Shown piece after piece: positions 7,785 through 16,346 of a stretch of 28,852 bases of DNA. Origin of the DNA: Planctomycetaceae bacterium (GTDB lineage: Bacteria; Planctomycetota; Phycisphaerae; SM23-33); assembly GCA_021371965.1 (NCBI GenBank), contig JAJFVE010000024.1, positions 1-28,852 of the forward strand, written 5' to 3'. Position numbers and translations under genes: made by a program. The notes under the pieces are model-generated. The model made no database searches and was not told the origin of the DNA. It saw only the letters and a list, made by a program, of their open reading frames with translations. How positions within the stretch are numbered: position 1 is the stretch's first letter; every line of letters begins with the position of its first letter.

Positions 7785-10064
7785 GTGTCCGCAACGAAAC
7801 TCTGGTACACGACGCCCCCGACGGAATACATGAGCGGTCTGCCCATCGGCACGGGGCGGCTGGCCGCGATGATCCTGGGCACGACCGATCCGCAGCGCGT
7901 CGCGCTGAACCACGAGTGGTTCTGGCGCGGGCCTAACCGCATGCGCGACGTCGAAAAACGCTCGCACCTGCTGCCCCGCGTGCGCGAGCTGCTCCTGGCG
8001 GGCAAATACGAGGAAGGAACCCTCCTCGGCGACGAGACCTTCGGCACTGCCTGGCCGGCCACCACCGGGCGAAATCGCGTAGACTCCTACCAGCCCGCCG
8101 GCGATTTTCATTTTCAGCTCGACCACGGCGACGTGCGGAACTACCGCCGCGAGTTGGACCTGACCAATGGCCTCGTCACGGTCGAGTATGACTCCGACGG
8201 CGTGCATTATCTCTGCCAGTACCTGGCCGACCTGGCGCACGACCTGATCCTGGTCCGCGTGACGGCCGACAAGCCCTTCGGCGGGGAGTTCTGGCTCGCT
8301 CGCGTGGAAGACGACGCCTGCTTCCTGCGATGGGACACCTCGCACGAGCGGCTGGTGATGGATGGGCACATTCACCAAGGGCTGTCGTTCCGCGTACAGG
8401 GCGACGTCCGCCGCAGCGGCGGCTCGGCCCGCGTCGAGGGCGACCGGCTCGTCGTCGCCGACGCGCGCGAAGTGCTCGTCGGCCTCAACGTTGGCACCAC
8501 GGCCACGGGAATGGCCCCGGCCGCCGAGTGCCGCTCCAAGCCCATGCCCGCCGATTCGTGGGCGGACCTGCTGGCGCAGAATCAGGCCGTCTACGATCGA
8601 TACTACGGCACGCTCGTTCTGACCGTCGACGTGCCGGCCAACCCCGCCGCCACCGATCTGCGCATGGCCGCCGCCCGCAAGGGCGAGCAGGACCCCGCCC
8701 TGCCGCTGCTGTACTTCAACTACGGCCGATACCTGCTGATGGCCAGCACCGTCACCGCCCAACTGCCGCCCAACCTCCAGGGCAAGTGGAACGAACACAT
8801 CCTGGCCGCATGGGAAGCCGACTACCATCACGACATCAATCTGCAGATGAACTTCTGGCCGGCCGAGAACGGCCACCTGCAGTACACCACCGAGGCGCTC
8901 TTTCAGCACCTGGAGCGCATGGTGCCTCACGGCCGCAAGGCCGCGATGGACCTCTACGGCTGCAACGGCGTGTTCATCCCGATCACCACCGACGCCTGGG
9001 GCCGCTGCACACCCGAGGCCACCGGCTGGGCGGTCTGGATCGGCGCGGCCCCGTGGCTGTCGCAGCACGTGTGGTGGCACTGGCAGTACAGCCAGGACAA
9101 GGCGTTCCTGGCCGAGCGGGCATACCCGTTCATCAAAGAGGTCGCGGCGTTTTACGAGTCGTACCTGATCGAGGACAAGGACGGCGGTCTGCAGATCGTG
9201 CCCTCGCAGAGCCCGGAGAACCGCTTCGTCGGCGGCGGCAATTACCCCGTGACGCTGTGCGTCAACTCGGCGATGGACGTGGAACTCTGCACTGACGTGC
9301 TCACGCACGCGGTGGAAGCAGCCGAGATCCTCGGCGTCGACGCGGGCAAGGCCCGCCAGTGGCGCGACATACTGGCGCGGCTGCCCAAGCTCAAGATCGG
9401 CAGCCATGGCCAACTGCTCGAATGGAACCAGGAGTTTGAAGAAGTCGAGCCCGGACACCGGCACATCTCGCACCTGTACGGGCTGTTCCCCGGCGACCTG
9501 TTCGACCCCGACCGCAGCGCCGAACTCTATAAGGCCGCCCGCATCTCGCTTGAGCGGCGCCTGGCCAAGGGCGGCGGGCACACCGGCTGGAGCCGCTCGT
9601 GGGTGGCCTGCTGCTACGCCCGCATGGGCGAGGGCGCCGAGGCCTGGAAGCACCTGATCAATCTCATCGCCCAGCAGGCCACCGACACGCTGCTGGACCT
9701 GCATCCGCCGCGCGTTTTCCAGATCGACGGCAATTTCGGCGGGACGGCCGCCGTCATGGAAATGCTCCTGCAGAGCTACCACGAAGAGCTGCACTTCCTG
9801 CCGGCCCTGCCGCCGGCGTGGCCGACGGGCAAGATCGCCGGCATGCGCGCCCGCGGCGGGTACACGGTAGACGTAGCCTGGTCCGGCGGAAAGCTGACCG
9901 AGGCAAGAATCCGCCCGCTGACGACCCGCGAGTGCACCATCCGCTGCGCCGCCGGCAAGTACCGAGTGACCGACCTGGGCGGCAAGGAAATCTCAACCCA
10001 CACCGACGGCCATCGCCTGAAGTTCAATGTCGAGATGGGAAAGACGTATATCGTAACGGCGTAA
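7785..10064 (+). CDS. Glycoside hydrolase family 95 protein (alpha-L-fucosidase/galactosidase type)
   Basis: A protein of about 759 residues of the GH95 family, whose inverting members remove alpha-1,2-L-fucose or alpha-L-galactose. An N-terminal beta-supersandwich (begins with SGLPIGTGRLAAMI, a GH95 hallmark) is followed by the (alpha/alpha)6 barrel with NLQGKWNE, INLQMNFWPAENG, SQSPEN (acid Glu near 478), HTGWSRSW and FQIDGNFGG (Asp near 648), and a C-terminal beta domain. The residue two before the catalytic Asn is Asp (DIN) where characterised fucosidases such as Bifidobacterium AfcA have NIN. There is no signal peptide, so it is probably cytoplasmic. The GTG at 7785 is chosen because AGGAG lies 8 bases upstream; the GTG at 7776 overlaps that site. 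It neighbours GH32 and a sugar ABC ATPase. Confidence 0.9.
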   Translation: MSATKLWYTTPPTEYMSGLPIGTGRLAAMILGTTDPQRVALNHEWFWRGPNRMRDVEKRSHLLPRVRELLLAGKYEEGTLLGDETFGTAWPATTGRNRVDSYQPAGDFHFQLDHGDVRNYRRELDLTNGLVTVEYDSDGVHYLCQYLADLAHDLILVRVTADKPFGGEFWLARVEDDACFLRWDTSHERLVMDGHIHQGLSFRVQGDVRRSGGSARVEGDRLVVADAREVLVGLNVGTTATGMAPAAECRSKPMPADSWADLLAQNQAVYDRYYGTLVLTVDVPANPAATDLRMAAARKGEQDPALPLLYFNYGRYLLMASTVTAQLPPNLQGKWNEHILAAWEADYHHDINLQMNFWPAENGHLQYTTEALFQHLERMVPHGRKAAMDLYGCNGVFIPITTDAWGRCTPEATGWAVWIGAAPWLSQHVWWHWQYSQDKAFLAERAYPFIKEVAAFYESYLIEDKDGGLQIVPSQSPENRFVGGGNYPVTLCVNSAMDVELCTDVLTHAVEAAEILGVDAGKARQWRDILARLPKLKIGSHGQLLEWNQEFEEVEPGHRHISHLYGLFPGDLFDPDRSAELYKAARISLERRLAKGGGHTGWSRSWVACCYARMGEGAEAWKHLINLIAQQATDTLLDLHPPRVFQIDGNFGGTAAVMEMLLQSYHEELHFLPALPPAWPTGKIAGMRARGGYTVDVAWSGGKLTEARIRPLTTRECTIRCAAGKYRVTDLGGKEISTHTDGHRLKFNVEMGKTYIVTA

Positions 10065-10069
10065 GAACT

Positions 10070-10231
10070 GAAACAACCGACGACGAGGACGACGACGAGT
10101 ACGACAAGGGTGTCCTGCTTTGATGGCAGATTCATCCCGCTCGATTTTCGCGAGCGACTCTCCTCATCCGCGTTGATCCGCTTGCCAATTATTCGTCCTC
10201 GTCGTCGTCCTCGTCCTCGTCGTCGGCTTCT
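10070..10231. repeat. Inverted repeat of GACGAGGAC words after GH95
   Basis: The left arm GAAACAACCGACGACGAGGA continuing to 10107 and the right arm 10192-10231 (TCGTCCTCGTCGTCGTCCTC onward, ending GTCGTCGGCTTC) are reverse complements with a loop of about 85 bases. It carries the same words as the element at 7589-7664, so the GH95 gene is bracketed by related palindromes. Confidence 0.75.
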
Positions 10232-10314
10232 TCCCTGTCCCATCCTTGCCCCATTCCCTTCTTCCATTGCACCGCCGGCTCGGTAGAATAGGCGTGCTGC
10301 TATTGGAGAGGCAC

Positions 10315-11427
10315 ATGGCACAGGTATTGTTGCAGGATGTGACGAAAGTCTTCCCCGGCGACGTGACGGCCGTCGATGCCGTTTCGCTCGAGATCGCCGA
10401 TGCGGAGTTTGTCGTGCTCGTCGGACCCAGCGGCTGCGGCAAGAGCACGACGCTGCGCATGGTGGCCGGCCTCGAGGAGATCACTGCCGGCGAAATCCGC
10501 ATCGGCGACCGCGTCGTCAATGACACGCCGCCCAAGGATCGCGACATCGCCATGGTCTTCCAGAACTACGCCCTCTACCCGCACATGAGCGTGTACAAGA
10601 ACATGGGCTTCGCCCTCAAGCTGCGCCGCGTGCCCAAGGCCGAAATCGACACGCGCGTGCGCGAGGCCGCCAAAATCCTGGGCATCGAGAACCTCCTCGA
10701 ACGCAAGCCCAAGGCCCTCTCCGGCGGGCAGCGCCAGCGCGTCGCCGTCGGTCGCGCCATCGTCCGAAACCCCGCGGCATTCCTCTTCGACGAGCCGCTG
10801 AGCAACCTCGACGCCAAGCTGCGCGTCGAAATGCGGGCCGAGCTCAAACGCCTCCACCGCCAGCTCAAGACCACCACCATCTACGTCACACACGACCAGG
10901 AAGAGGCCATGACCCTCGGCGACCGGATCGTGGTGATGAAGGACGGCCGCATACACCAGGTCGGCGCCCCGCTGGAAGTATACGAATCCCCCGCCAACCG
11001 CTTCGTAGCAAGCTTCGTGGGCACCCCGCCGATGAATTTCTTCAACGGCAAGCTAGTCGCGCAAAACGGCGGAGTCTATTTTGACGAAGGCGCCGCCCAA
11101 CTCCGCCTGACCGACGCCCACGCCGCCAAGCTGTCCGCATGGCTGGGCAAGAGCGTAGTCCTGGGCGTGCGTCCCGAGGCCATCGCCCTGCACGACACCG
11201 GCCGCTTCGCCGGCCGCGACAACACCCTGCCCGTCAAGCTCCAGGTGATCGAGCCCTTAGGCGACAAGATGGACCTCTTCGCCGCGACTCCCCGCCACGG
11301 CCACATCGTGGCCCGAGTAGACGCCCAGCGCGACCTCAAAGCCGACACCCCCGCCCAGTTCCACATCGACATGCAGCGCGTCCACATCTTCGAGCCGGAC
11401 GGCGCGGGATTGAATCTGACGCGGTGA
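10315..11427 (+). CDS. Carbohydrate ABC transporter ATP-binding protein (MalK/UgpC/MsmK type)
   Basis: A 370-residue ATPase that powers CUT1-type sugar uptake. Walker [10 protein letters not shown] (37-45), Q-loop FQNYALYPH (82-90), signature LSGGQ (135-139), Walker B FLFDEP (156-161) and the H-loop VTHDQEEAM are all intact. A C-terminal TOBE/MOP-like regulatory domain of about 130 residues follows, starting around MNFFNGKLV, with the VLGVRPEAI segment typical of MalK-like proteins. The ATG at 10315 is preferred over upstream in-frame codons because GGAGAGG precedes it. No permease or binding protein gene is adjacent, so it may be a shared ATPase serving several sugar permeases, as MsmK does in streptococci. 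Its placement after GH32 and GH95 fits glycan use. Confidence 0.92.
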   Translation: MAQVLLQDVTKVFPGDVTAVDAVSLEIADAEFVVLVGPSGCGKSTTLRMVAGLEEITAGEIRIGDRVVNDTPPKDRDIAMVFQNYALYPHMSVYKNMGFALKLRRVPKAEIDTRVREAAKILGIENLLERKPKALSGGQRQRVAVGRAIVRNPAAFLFDEPLSNLDAKLRVEMRAELKRLHRQLKTTTIYVTHDQEEAMTLGDRIVVMKDGRIHQVGAPLEVYESPANRFVASFVGTPPMNFFNGKLVAQNGGVYFDEGAAQLRLTDAHAAKLSAWLGKSVVLGVRPEAIALHDTGRFAGRDNTLPVKLQVIEPLGDKMDLFAATPRHGHIVARVDAQRDLKADTPAQFHIDMQRVHIFEPDGAGLNLTR

Positions 11428-11520
11428 GATTCACCGCAAAGGACGCAAAGGTCGCCAAGGGTAGCACAAAAACATCTGTAGAGTCAGCAAGCCCGTGCGT
11501 AGTGCGTCCCGTGGGGACGC
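11428..11520 (+). repeat. CCGCAAAGGACGCAAAGG repeat and GCGTCCC hairpin
   Basis: After the ATPase stop lies a tandem-like CACCGCAAAGGACGCAAAGG word followed by TCGCCAAGG, of the kind scattered in many planctomycete intergenic regions. Further on, GCGTCCC (11504-11510) and GGGACGC (11514-11520) form a 7-bp stem with a 3-base loop followed by TTTGG, a weak terminator candidate. This marks the border to the accessory patch. Confidence 0.5.
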
Positions 11521-11578
11521 TTTGGAATCGCGGCAAACATGAGCCACGGCAGCTGCATAACGACAGGAAGGCCACTCT

Positions 11579-12154
11579 ATGCGGCCGGTCAATAAGAAGA
11601 TACTCCTTCGCCTGATTCAGCAGTTTGTCGCGGTGGAAGCAGTTGGTCCAAGCGCAGTCCGCGGTCAACCGAAGAATACGGTAAGGAGGGTTCACAATTA
11701 CCTTGGCCGGATGAATCTCAGTAGAATCCCACGGACCAGCCGGCGGGAGTTCTCAACTTGGCTAGCGCTCCACACACGGCGACTTCAGCGCAGACTCCCC
11801 AAGTCGCGCAAACCTAAGCCGTGGGGCATTGCTCGCAAAACGACCAATCTGTTCCTCCGGTCGTGTTTCTACAACACCTACCTCCGCCGCGAATATGGCT
11901 TGGCAAAGGTTGGGCGGTGGCTGGAAGTGCCGCTTGATCGCGTCGTGGCAAGCGAACTCAAGAGGCTCGCCGGGCGGAGGGAATTGCCGCCATGGAAAGG
12001 GCTCGGGAAACTACAGGAGGCAGATAGCGAAAGATTTCAGAAGTACGCACGGACTCTTGCTGCCGCGTGCAAGCTGCCCGCCACGATCTTTCTTGATAAC
12101 TACCTGTGGCTCCGTGGCCGCACCCGGAGGTCGGGAGGATCAAGGGGAGAATAG
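11579..12154 (+). CDS. Hypothetical basic protein of accessory patch
   Basis: This encodes a 191-residue protein that I do not recognise. It is Arg/Lys-rich, with no signal peptide or membrane helix. Helical stretches around LLRLIQQFVAVEAVG, WLALHTRRLQRRLP and RKTTNLFLRSCFYNTYLRRE suggest a compact helical, perhaps nucleic-acid-binding, protein; this is inference from composition only. Codon use is clearly less G/C-biased than in the housekeeping genes around it, as in the two genes that follow on the other strand, which suggests recent acquisition. GGAAGG lies 9 bases before the ATG. It ends 47 bases from the convergent AbiV-like gene. The coding call rests on length, start context and plausible composition. 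Confidence 0.55.
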   Translation: MRPVNKKILLRLIQQFVAVEAVGPSAVRGQPKNTVRRVHNYLGRMNLSRIPRTSRREFSTWLALHTRRLQRRLPKSRKPKPWGIARKTTNLFLRSCFYNTYLRREYGLAKVGRWLEVPLDRVVASELKRLAGRRELPPWKGLGKLQEADSERFQKYARTLAAACKLPATIFLDNYLWLRGRTRRSGGSRGE

Positions 12155-12201
12155 AGCGAAGAGGATCCTCCCTAGGACTCAGGATCAAATCCTATCACCT
12201 A

Positions 12202-13782
12202 CTACCCGGACTGTTTATCCGCCGCCATGCGTTGGAATGTCTTACCGAAGTAGGCGTCTGCAAGAAGCTTCATGCAGGCCACCTCCCGGAGTGTGATGTC
12301 CTGCGGGGCCAGAGCTTTCTCCGTCGGCCTATCACCCAGTCGGTAATACCTCTCGACCTCTTCGGGATTGTGTAACAGTGGATCAAGCAGAGAATGCATC
12401 GCATCTCTGAAGGATGACTTGCCATCCCAGTCGCCATAGGTACACATGCCTGTTTTCAGCGCGCCGTAGAAGTGAACAAAAGCCTGCACCTCTAACTGAA
12501 GATGGACGTCGTTCCTCGCCATTAGCGCAAGCCCCACGGCGTAACGATTGAAGGGCTCCGCTCCTTGGTTTTGCCCGGCCTTCGGTATCATCCCGAAGGC
12601 CAGCGCAACACTGTGCAGCATCTGCTGGCTCAGCCTTTTGTGGGGCCAGTCGACAAGGAGTTTGGGGTTCCGTTCAATCACGACCTCACGATCTGTCTCG
12701 AGATCAATCAGCCGCTCGTAGTAACGCGAAACATCTCTTGGCATGTGCCACCAAAAGAAGCCCATTGTCCCTATGTTGAGTGCAATGACGAACTTTCTCG
12801 ACATGTCCATGCCGACAGACCACACGCCGTGCACTGGGATGCACTTCGGGAGTGTGAACTCGACGAGAACCTCGTCCTTCTTCGTGTCCACTGGAACAAG
12901 TTTAATCCATTGGGAAATCGCATTCCATATGACTAGGTCATTTCGACGCAACGAATGTGAAGCAGTGACCAAGCGTATGCGCAGCTTCCACTTCTCACCA
13001 AGGCGCTCGGCCTCGGAGGGCTCGGTCCTCTCCAGTTCACGCCGTGCTAGAGCTAAAGCCTCCCGCTCCGCATCCTCGTACTTCTCCTTCATCCATTTCA
13101 TCCATCCCAAGCCGTTCCCGATTTCTACGAGTTTCTCCATGGCCTCAACGCTCATCATGAACGCCCGCTTGTCGAGGTCGTCACCTGCCTTTACGTACCA
13201 GTCGATGATGCCACTTTCCTCGTCAGTCAAAGGTGCGCGTTCAAACGGCCTCTCTATGTCGAGCCTGGCCCGGGCCAGGCCCATCAGGTCCGCCAAGGCA
13301 TTTTCGGAGACGGTCTCCCTCGGGGGCGAGAAATCCTCTGCTTGGGGCTCGACATAGAGGCCTCGTAGGCGGCGCCCATGTATCCGCGTGGCAAGGCCTT
13401 GGACAGCTTCAAGAGATTTCTTGGTCACTGGTTCTTTGCCAAACATCGGCGCGAACAACGACCAAAAGAGCTTCTTCACGTGGTCATCTGTGCTCTGAAA
13501 TCTGCCCCGTGTTTCGCCTGACCTCTCAGACACGAGAAAGTTCATGAAGAGCAGATGGGCCTTTCCCAGTTCCTCTAGACACAAAGTGGCCATGTGGTAC
13601 GCCAGATTGTAAAGATGCCTCTCCTGAAGGGCATCAGCCGCACAGATAAGATCGCGCGCATGTGAGATGCATGCCTCCAGTGGGCGGCGCGCTTCTGGCG
13701 GCAAAGGTCTTTCAATCCGTTCCCTATCGAGATGGGGCCAGTCAGCATGCCGATCTGCCTTTCGATCATCGCAGTTGTGCAT
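12202..13782 (-). CDS. AbiV-like HEPN-domain protein with large C-terminal extension
   Basis: A 526-residue protein. Residues about 33-115 resemble the HEPN domain of AbiV abortive-infection proteins: an Ala-rich helix pair with AYHMATLCLEELGKAHLL (EELGK at 70-74), then a charged stretch RFQSTDDHVKK in which R94 and H101 fit the HEPN R-x(4-6)-H ribonuclease pattern. In lactococci AbiV blocks phage protein synthesis after infection. The remaining 400 residues (helical KMKEKYEDAEREALALARRE, then a beta-rich part with VLVEFTLPKCIPVHGVWSVG) match nothing I know. Start 13782 is chosen because AAGGCGG precedes it; an in-frame extension to 13956 would overlap the upstream gene. Codon use is less GC-biased than in neighbours. 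Probably co-transcribed with the DUF4272 gene 74 bases upstream. HEPN call moderate, defence role inferred. Confidence 0.6.
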   Translation of the reverse strand: MHNCDDRKADRHADWPHLDRERIERPLPPEARRPLEACISHARDLICAADALQERHLYNLAYHMATLCLEELGKAHLLFMNFLVSERSGETRGRFQSTDDHVKKLFWSLFAPMFGKEPVTKKSLEAVQGLATRIHGRRLRGLYVEPQAEDFSPPRETVSENALADLMGLARARLDIERPFERAPLTDEESGIIDWYVKAGDDLDKRAFMMSVEAMEKLVEIGNGLGWMKWMKEKYEDAEREALALARRELERTEPSEAERLGEKWKLRIRLVTASHSLRRNDLVIWNAISQWIKLVPVDTKKDEVLVEFTLPKCIPVHGVWSVGMDMSRKFVIALNIGTMGFFWWHMPRDVSRYYERLIDLETDREVVIERNPKLLVDWPHKRLSQQMLHSVALAFGMIPKAGQNQGAEPFNRYAVGLALMARNDVHLQLEVQAFVHFYGALKTGMCTYGDWDGKSSFRDAMHSLLDPLLHNPEEVERYYRLGDRPTEKALAPQDITLREVACMKLLADAYFGKTFQRMAADKQSG

Positions 13783-13856
13783 TGTTCCGCCTTTCTGTAC
13801 GGCCAGCGATATACTGTGAATCCTCTTACTCGAAGGGACCCCCACTCCCCATGCTC

Positions 13857-14702
13857 TCAAGTGTCGCAGCGGACATGATCCCATCTTCGTGAGCGTCCGC
13901 ATAACCAGTTCATGGCGTATAGCCGTTCCGTCGCGATACTGTGCATCTCCGACCATTCTTCACTCGTCAAGGCACGATATGGCTTGCCCATTGCCGGGAA
14001 GTCACCATCAATCGGCTGGAAGAGCCCCATCTGGGCTGCCTTTTCGGAGGACAATCGAATGATCTCTTCAAACGTAATCCCTGGCGGCGCCTTACGTCGG
14101 ATGCGCTGAAGCTGCGTGGTCCGCGCCCGCCAAAGCCACGCTTCGGCCACGTCGCGTGCCCCCTCCAATTGCTGGCGCGGCAACAGGGTAGCCCGCGCAA
14201 TTCGATCTGCGACAGGGTTGAGAAATCCACCTGCGGCCTCAATCAGTTCCTTGTGCGCACTAGCTTCGTCCCAGGGAGCAATTTGTTGTGTGTACCCCAA
14301 TGCCCAGCCCAGCACCGCCGCAGCTTCCCGCCGCCAGGAGGAGTCGATTTTCTCCTTCTTGCGCCAGGACCCGAAATCTCTCGCCATCATCTGCCGCTCT
14401 TTAGCCGATAGCGACGCCCACAGGCCTTGGGCCTTGAGCCACTGAGTTATCTCGTTTGCCGTGGTAGCGTGGGCCTGGAATGCAGTTTTCTTCTCTGCCT
14501 TGCTTAGCTGAGCCTGCGTCTTGAGAGACTCGGCCAAAGCCTCATGATTCCCGCGCATAATCACGGCCGCCAGGCACCAGAACCTTTTGGCAGCCATACG
14601 GGGAGAAACGCTTCCCAGCCTCCTGCCTCCGCAGCGTCCCCAGACCCACCAGAATAGACTGCAAACTCCCAGGACCGCGAGAATAGTTATGACAGTTCCC
14701 AT
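13857..14702 (-). CDS. Membrane-anchored DUF4272-like protein
   Basis: A 281-residue protein with an N-terminal membrane helix (TVITILAVLGVCSLFWWVWG) followed by a soluble domain whose wording fits DUF4272: WLKAQGLWASLSAKERQMM, SWRREAAAVLGWALGY, EAWLWRARTTQLQ, and GKPYRALTSEEWSEM with the closing ATERLYAMNWLCG. The function of DUF4272 is not known. The ATG at 14702 is preferred because GGAG lies 8 bases upstream; a GTG at 14732 would add ten residues before the helix. It is the first gene of a likely two-gene minus-strand unit with the AbiV-like gene, and shares its less GC-biased codon use. The soluble domain should face the cytoplasm if the positive-inside rule holds (GRCGGRR after the helix). 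Confidence 0.65.
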   Translation of the reverse strand: MGTVITILAVLGVCSLFWWVWGRCGGRRLGSVSPRMAAKRFWCLAAVIMRGNHEALAESLKTQAQLSKAEKKTAFQAHATTANEITQWLKAQGLWASLSAKERQMMARDFGSWRKKEKIDSSWRREAAAVLGWALGYTQQIAPWDEASAHKELIEAAGGFLNPVADRIARATLLPRQQLEGARDVAEAWLWRARTTQLQRIRRKAPPGITFEEIIRLSSEKAAQMGLFQPIDGDFPAMGKPYRALTSEEWSEMHSIATERLYAMNWLCGRSRRWDHVRCDT

Positions 14703-14867
14703 TTGAGCGCTCCCAATTTCAGAATCCCGCACGAATTGCCTGCGGGCATGAGATAGTACATCCGGGGCATGGCGCAGGCAAGGTCGGGCTGCTCAAGTCG
14801 CGCGGGGCGCCATTCCCAATTGCTGACATCGCTGATATCGTATTGTGGGATTATGCTGGAGCCTGAT

Positions 14868-16346
14868 ATGCACGGATCGAAACGCATTTCGCGACGCACT
14901 TTTTTGCAGGTCTCTGGGGCTGCTGCGGCCGCTGCCGTGCTGGGGCGGGCGGCGGTTGGAGCGGAGTCGGCACCGGCAAAGAGGCCTAACATCGTTTTTC
15001 TGCTGGCGGACCAATGGCGGGCGAGGGCGACCGGCTACGCGGGCGACCCTAACGTCAAGACGCCTTGCCTTGACCGGCTGGCGGGGCAGAGCGTCAACTT
15101 TTCTACGGCTGTCTCGGTCTGCCCGGTATGCACGCCGTATCGGGCGGCCTTGATGACCGGGCGGTACCCCACATCGACGGGGATGTTTCTCAACGACCTG
15201 TATCTGCCCGACCGCGAGGTTTGCATGGCCGAGATTTTTGCGGCGGCGGGGTACGATACGGCGTACATTGGCAAGTGGCATCTCGACGGCCACGGGCGCG
15301 GGGCGTACATCCCGCCCGCCCGGCGGCAGGGGTTCGAGTACTGGAAGGCGGCCGAGTGCGACCACAACTACCCGCACTCGCACTATTACACCGGCCAATC
15401 GCAGGAGAAGAAGTTCTGGGACGGCTACGACGCCTTCGCCCAGACGGCCGACGCGCGGCAGTACATCCGTGGCCGCGCGGCCTCCAAGAAACCTTTCCTG
15501 CTGGTGGTCTCGTACGGCTCGCCGCACTTCCCGCACAACACGGCCCCGCAGCGGTACAAGGACCTGTACCCGCCCGAGAAGCTCAAGCTCAACCCCAACG
15601 TCCCGGCGGCCATGCGGCCGCGCGTGCTGAAGGAACTGCCCGGCTACTACGGGCACTGCTCGGCCGTGGACGAGTGCGTAGGCCAGGTGGTGCAGACGCT
15701 GGCCGAGGCCGGGCTGGCTGACGATACGATTTTGGTCTTCACCTCCGACCACGGCGAGATGATGGGCGCCCAGGGCATAGCCCCGTGCACCAAGCAGGTG
15801 CCGTGGGACGAGTCGTGCCGCGTGCCGCTGCTGATGCGATACCCCAGGCGGAAGGTCGGCGGCGGGCGCACTATCGCCACGCCCATCAACACGCCGGACA
15901 TCCTGCCGACGCTGCTGGGCCTGGCGGGCGTGGCCGTGCCCAAGAGCGTCGAGGGAGAGGACCTGTCGGCCGTGGCGGCCGGGGAGCGCGAAGACGCCGG
16001 CCGCGCGGCGCTGTACATGGGCGTCTCGCCCTTCTCCGGAGCCTTGCGGCGTGCCTACCGCGCGATCCGCACCTCGCGATACACCTACGTGCGAAGCGAG
16101 GAAGGGCCGTGGCTGATGTACGACAACGCGGCCGACCCGTGGCAGATGAACAACCTGGCCAACAAGCCCGCTCACGCCGCGATGCAAAAGCAACTCGAAG
16201 ACCAGCTCCAGGCGCAGCTCAAGAAAGCCGGCGACGACTTCAAGCCACGCCAGCAATACATTGACAAATGGGGGTACAAAGTCGCCCCCCACGGCAGCAT
16301 CGGCTACGGCGCCGGCAACGCCCCCCAAAGCCCGGCAAGGAAGTAG
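14868..16346 (+). CDS. Tat-exported formylglycine-dependent sulfatase
   Basis: A 492-residue type I sulfatase that hydrolyses sulfate esters, probably of polysaccharides. The N-terminus has a twin-arginine signal (SRRTFLQVSG at 8-17, then an Ala-rich core), so it is exported folded. The active-site motif CTPYRAALMTG has Cys88 as the residue converted to formylglycine. Metal and substrate motifs include LLADQWR (Asp48), YIGKWHLDGHG and FTSDHGEMMGAQG. The C-terminal subdomain ends with WLMYDNAADPWQMNNLA, usual for this family. GGAG lies 7 bases before the ATG at 14868; earlier in-frame starts would put foreign-looking residues before the Tat motif. No formylglycine-generating enzyme or sulfatase-maturase gene is in the window. 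Substrate unknown. Confidence 0.93.
   Translation: MHGSKRISRRTFLQVSGAAAAAAVLGRAAVGAESAPAKRPNIVFLLADQWRARATGYAGDPNVKTPCLDRLAGQSVNFSTAVSVCPVCTPYRAALMTGRYPTSTGMFLNDLYLPDREVCMAEIFAAAGYDTAYIGKWHLDGHGRGAYIPPARRQGFEYWKAAECDHNYPHSHYYTGQSQEKKFWDGYDAFAQTADARQYIRGRAASKKPFLLVVSYGSPHFPHNTAPQRYKDLYPPEKLKLNPNVPAAMRPRVLKELPGYYGHCSAVDECVGQVVQTLAEAGLADDTILVFTSDHGEMMGAQGIAPCTKQVPWDESCRVPLLMRYPRRKVGGGRTIATPINTPDILPTLLGLAGVAVPKSVEGEDLSAVAAGEREDAGRAALYMGVSPFSGALRRAYRAIRTSRYTYVRSEEGPWLMYDNAADPWQMNNLANKPAHAAMQKQLEDQLQAQLKKAGDDFKPRQQYIDKWGYKVAPHGSIGYGAGNAPQSPARK

Noticed and set aside
7589..10231. CRISPR-like array from the repeated GTCCTC words
   Set aside because: Words are short and contiguous, without unique spacers of regular length; the layout is inverted-repeat, not array.
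14793..16328. Minus-strand open frame of 511 codons opposite the sulfatase
   Set aside because: Shadow produced by high third-position GC; composition dominated by Arg/Val/Gly and no motif, while the sulfatase motifs are clear on the plus strand.
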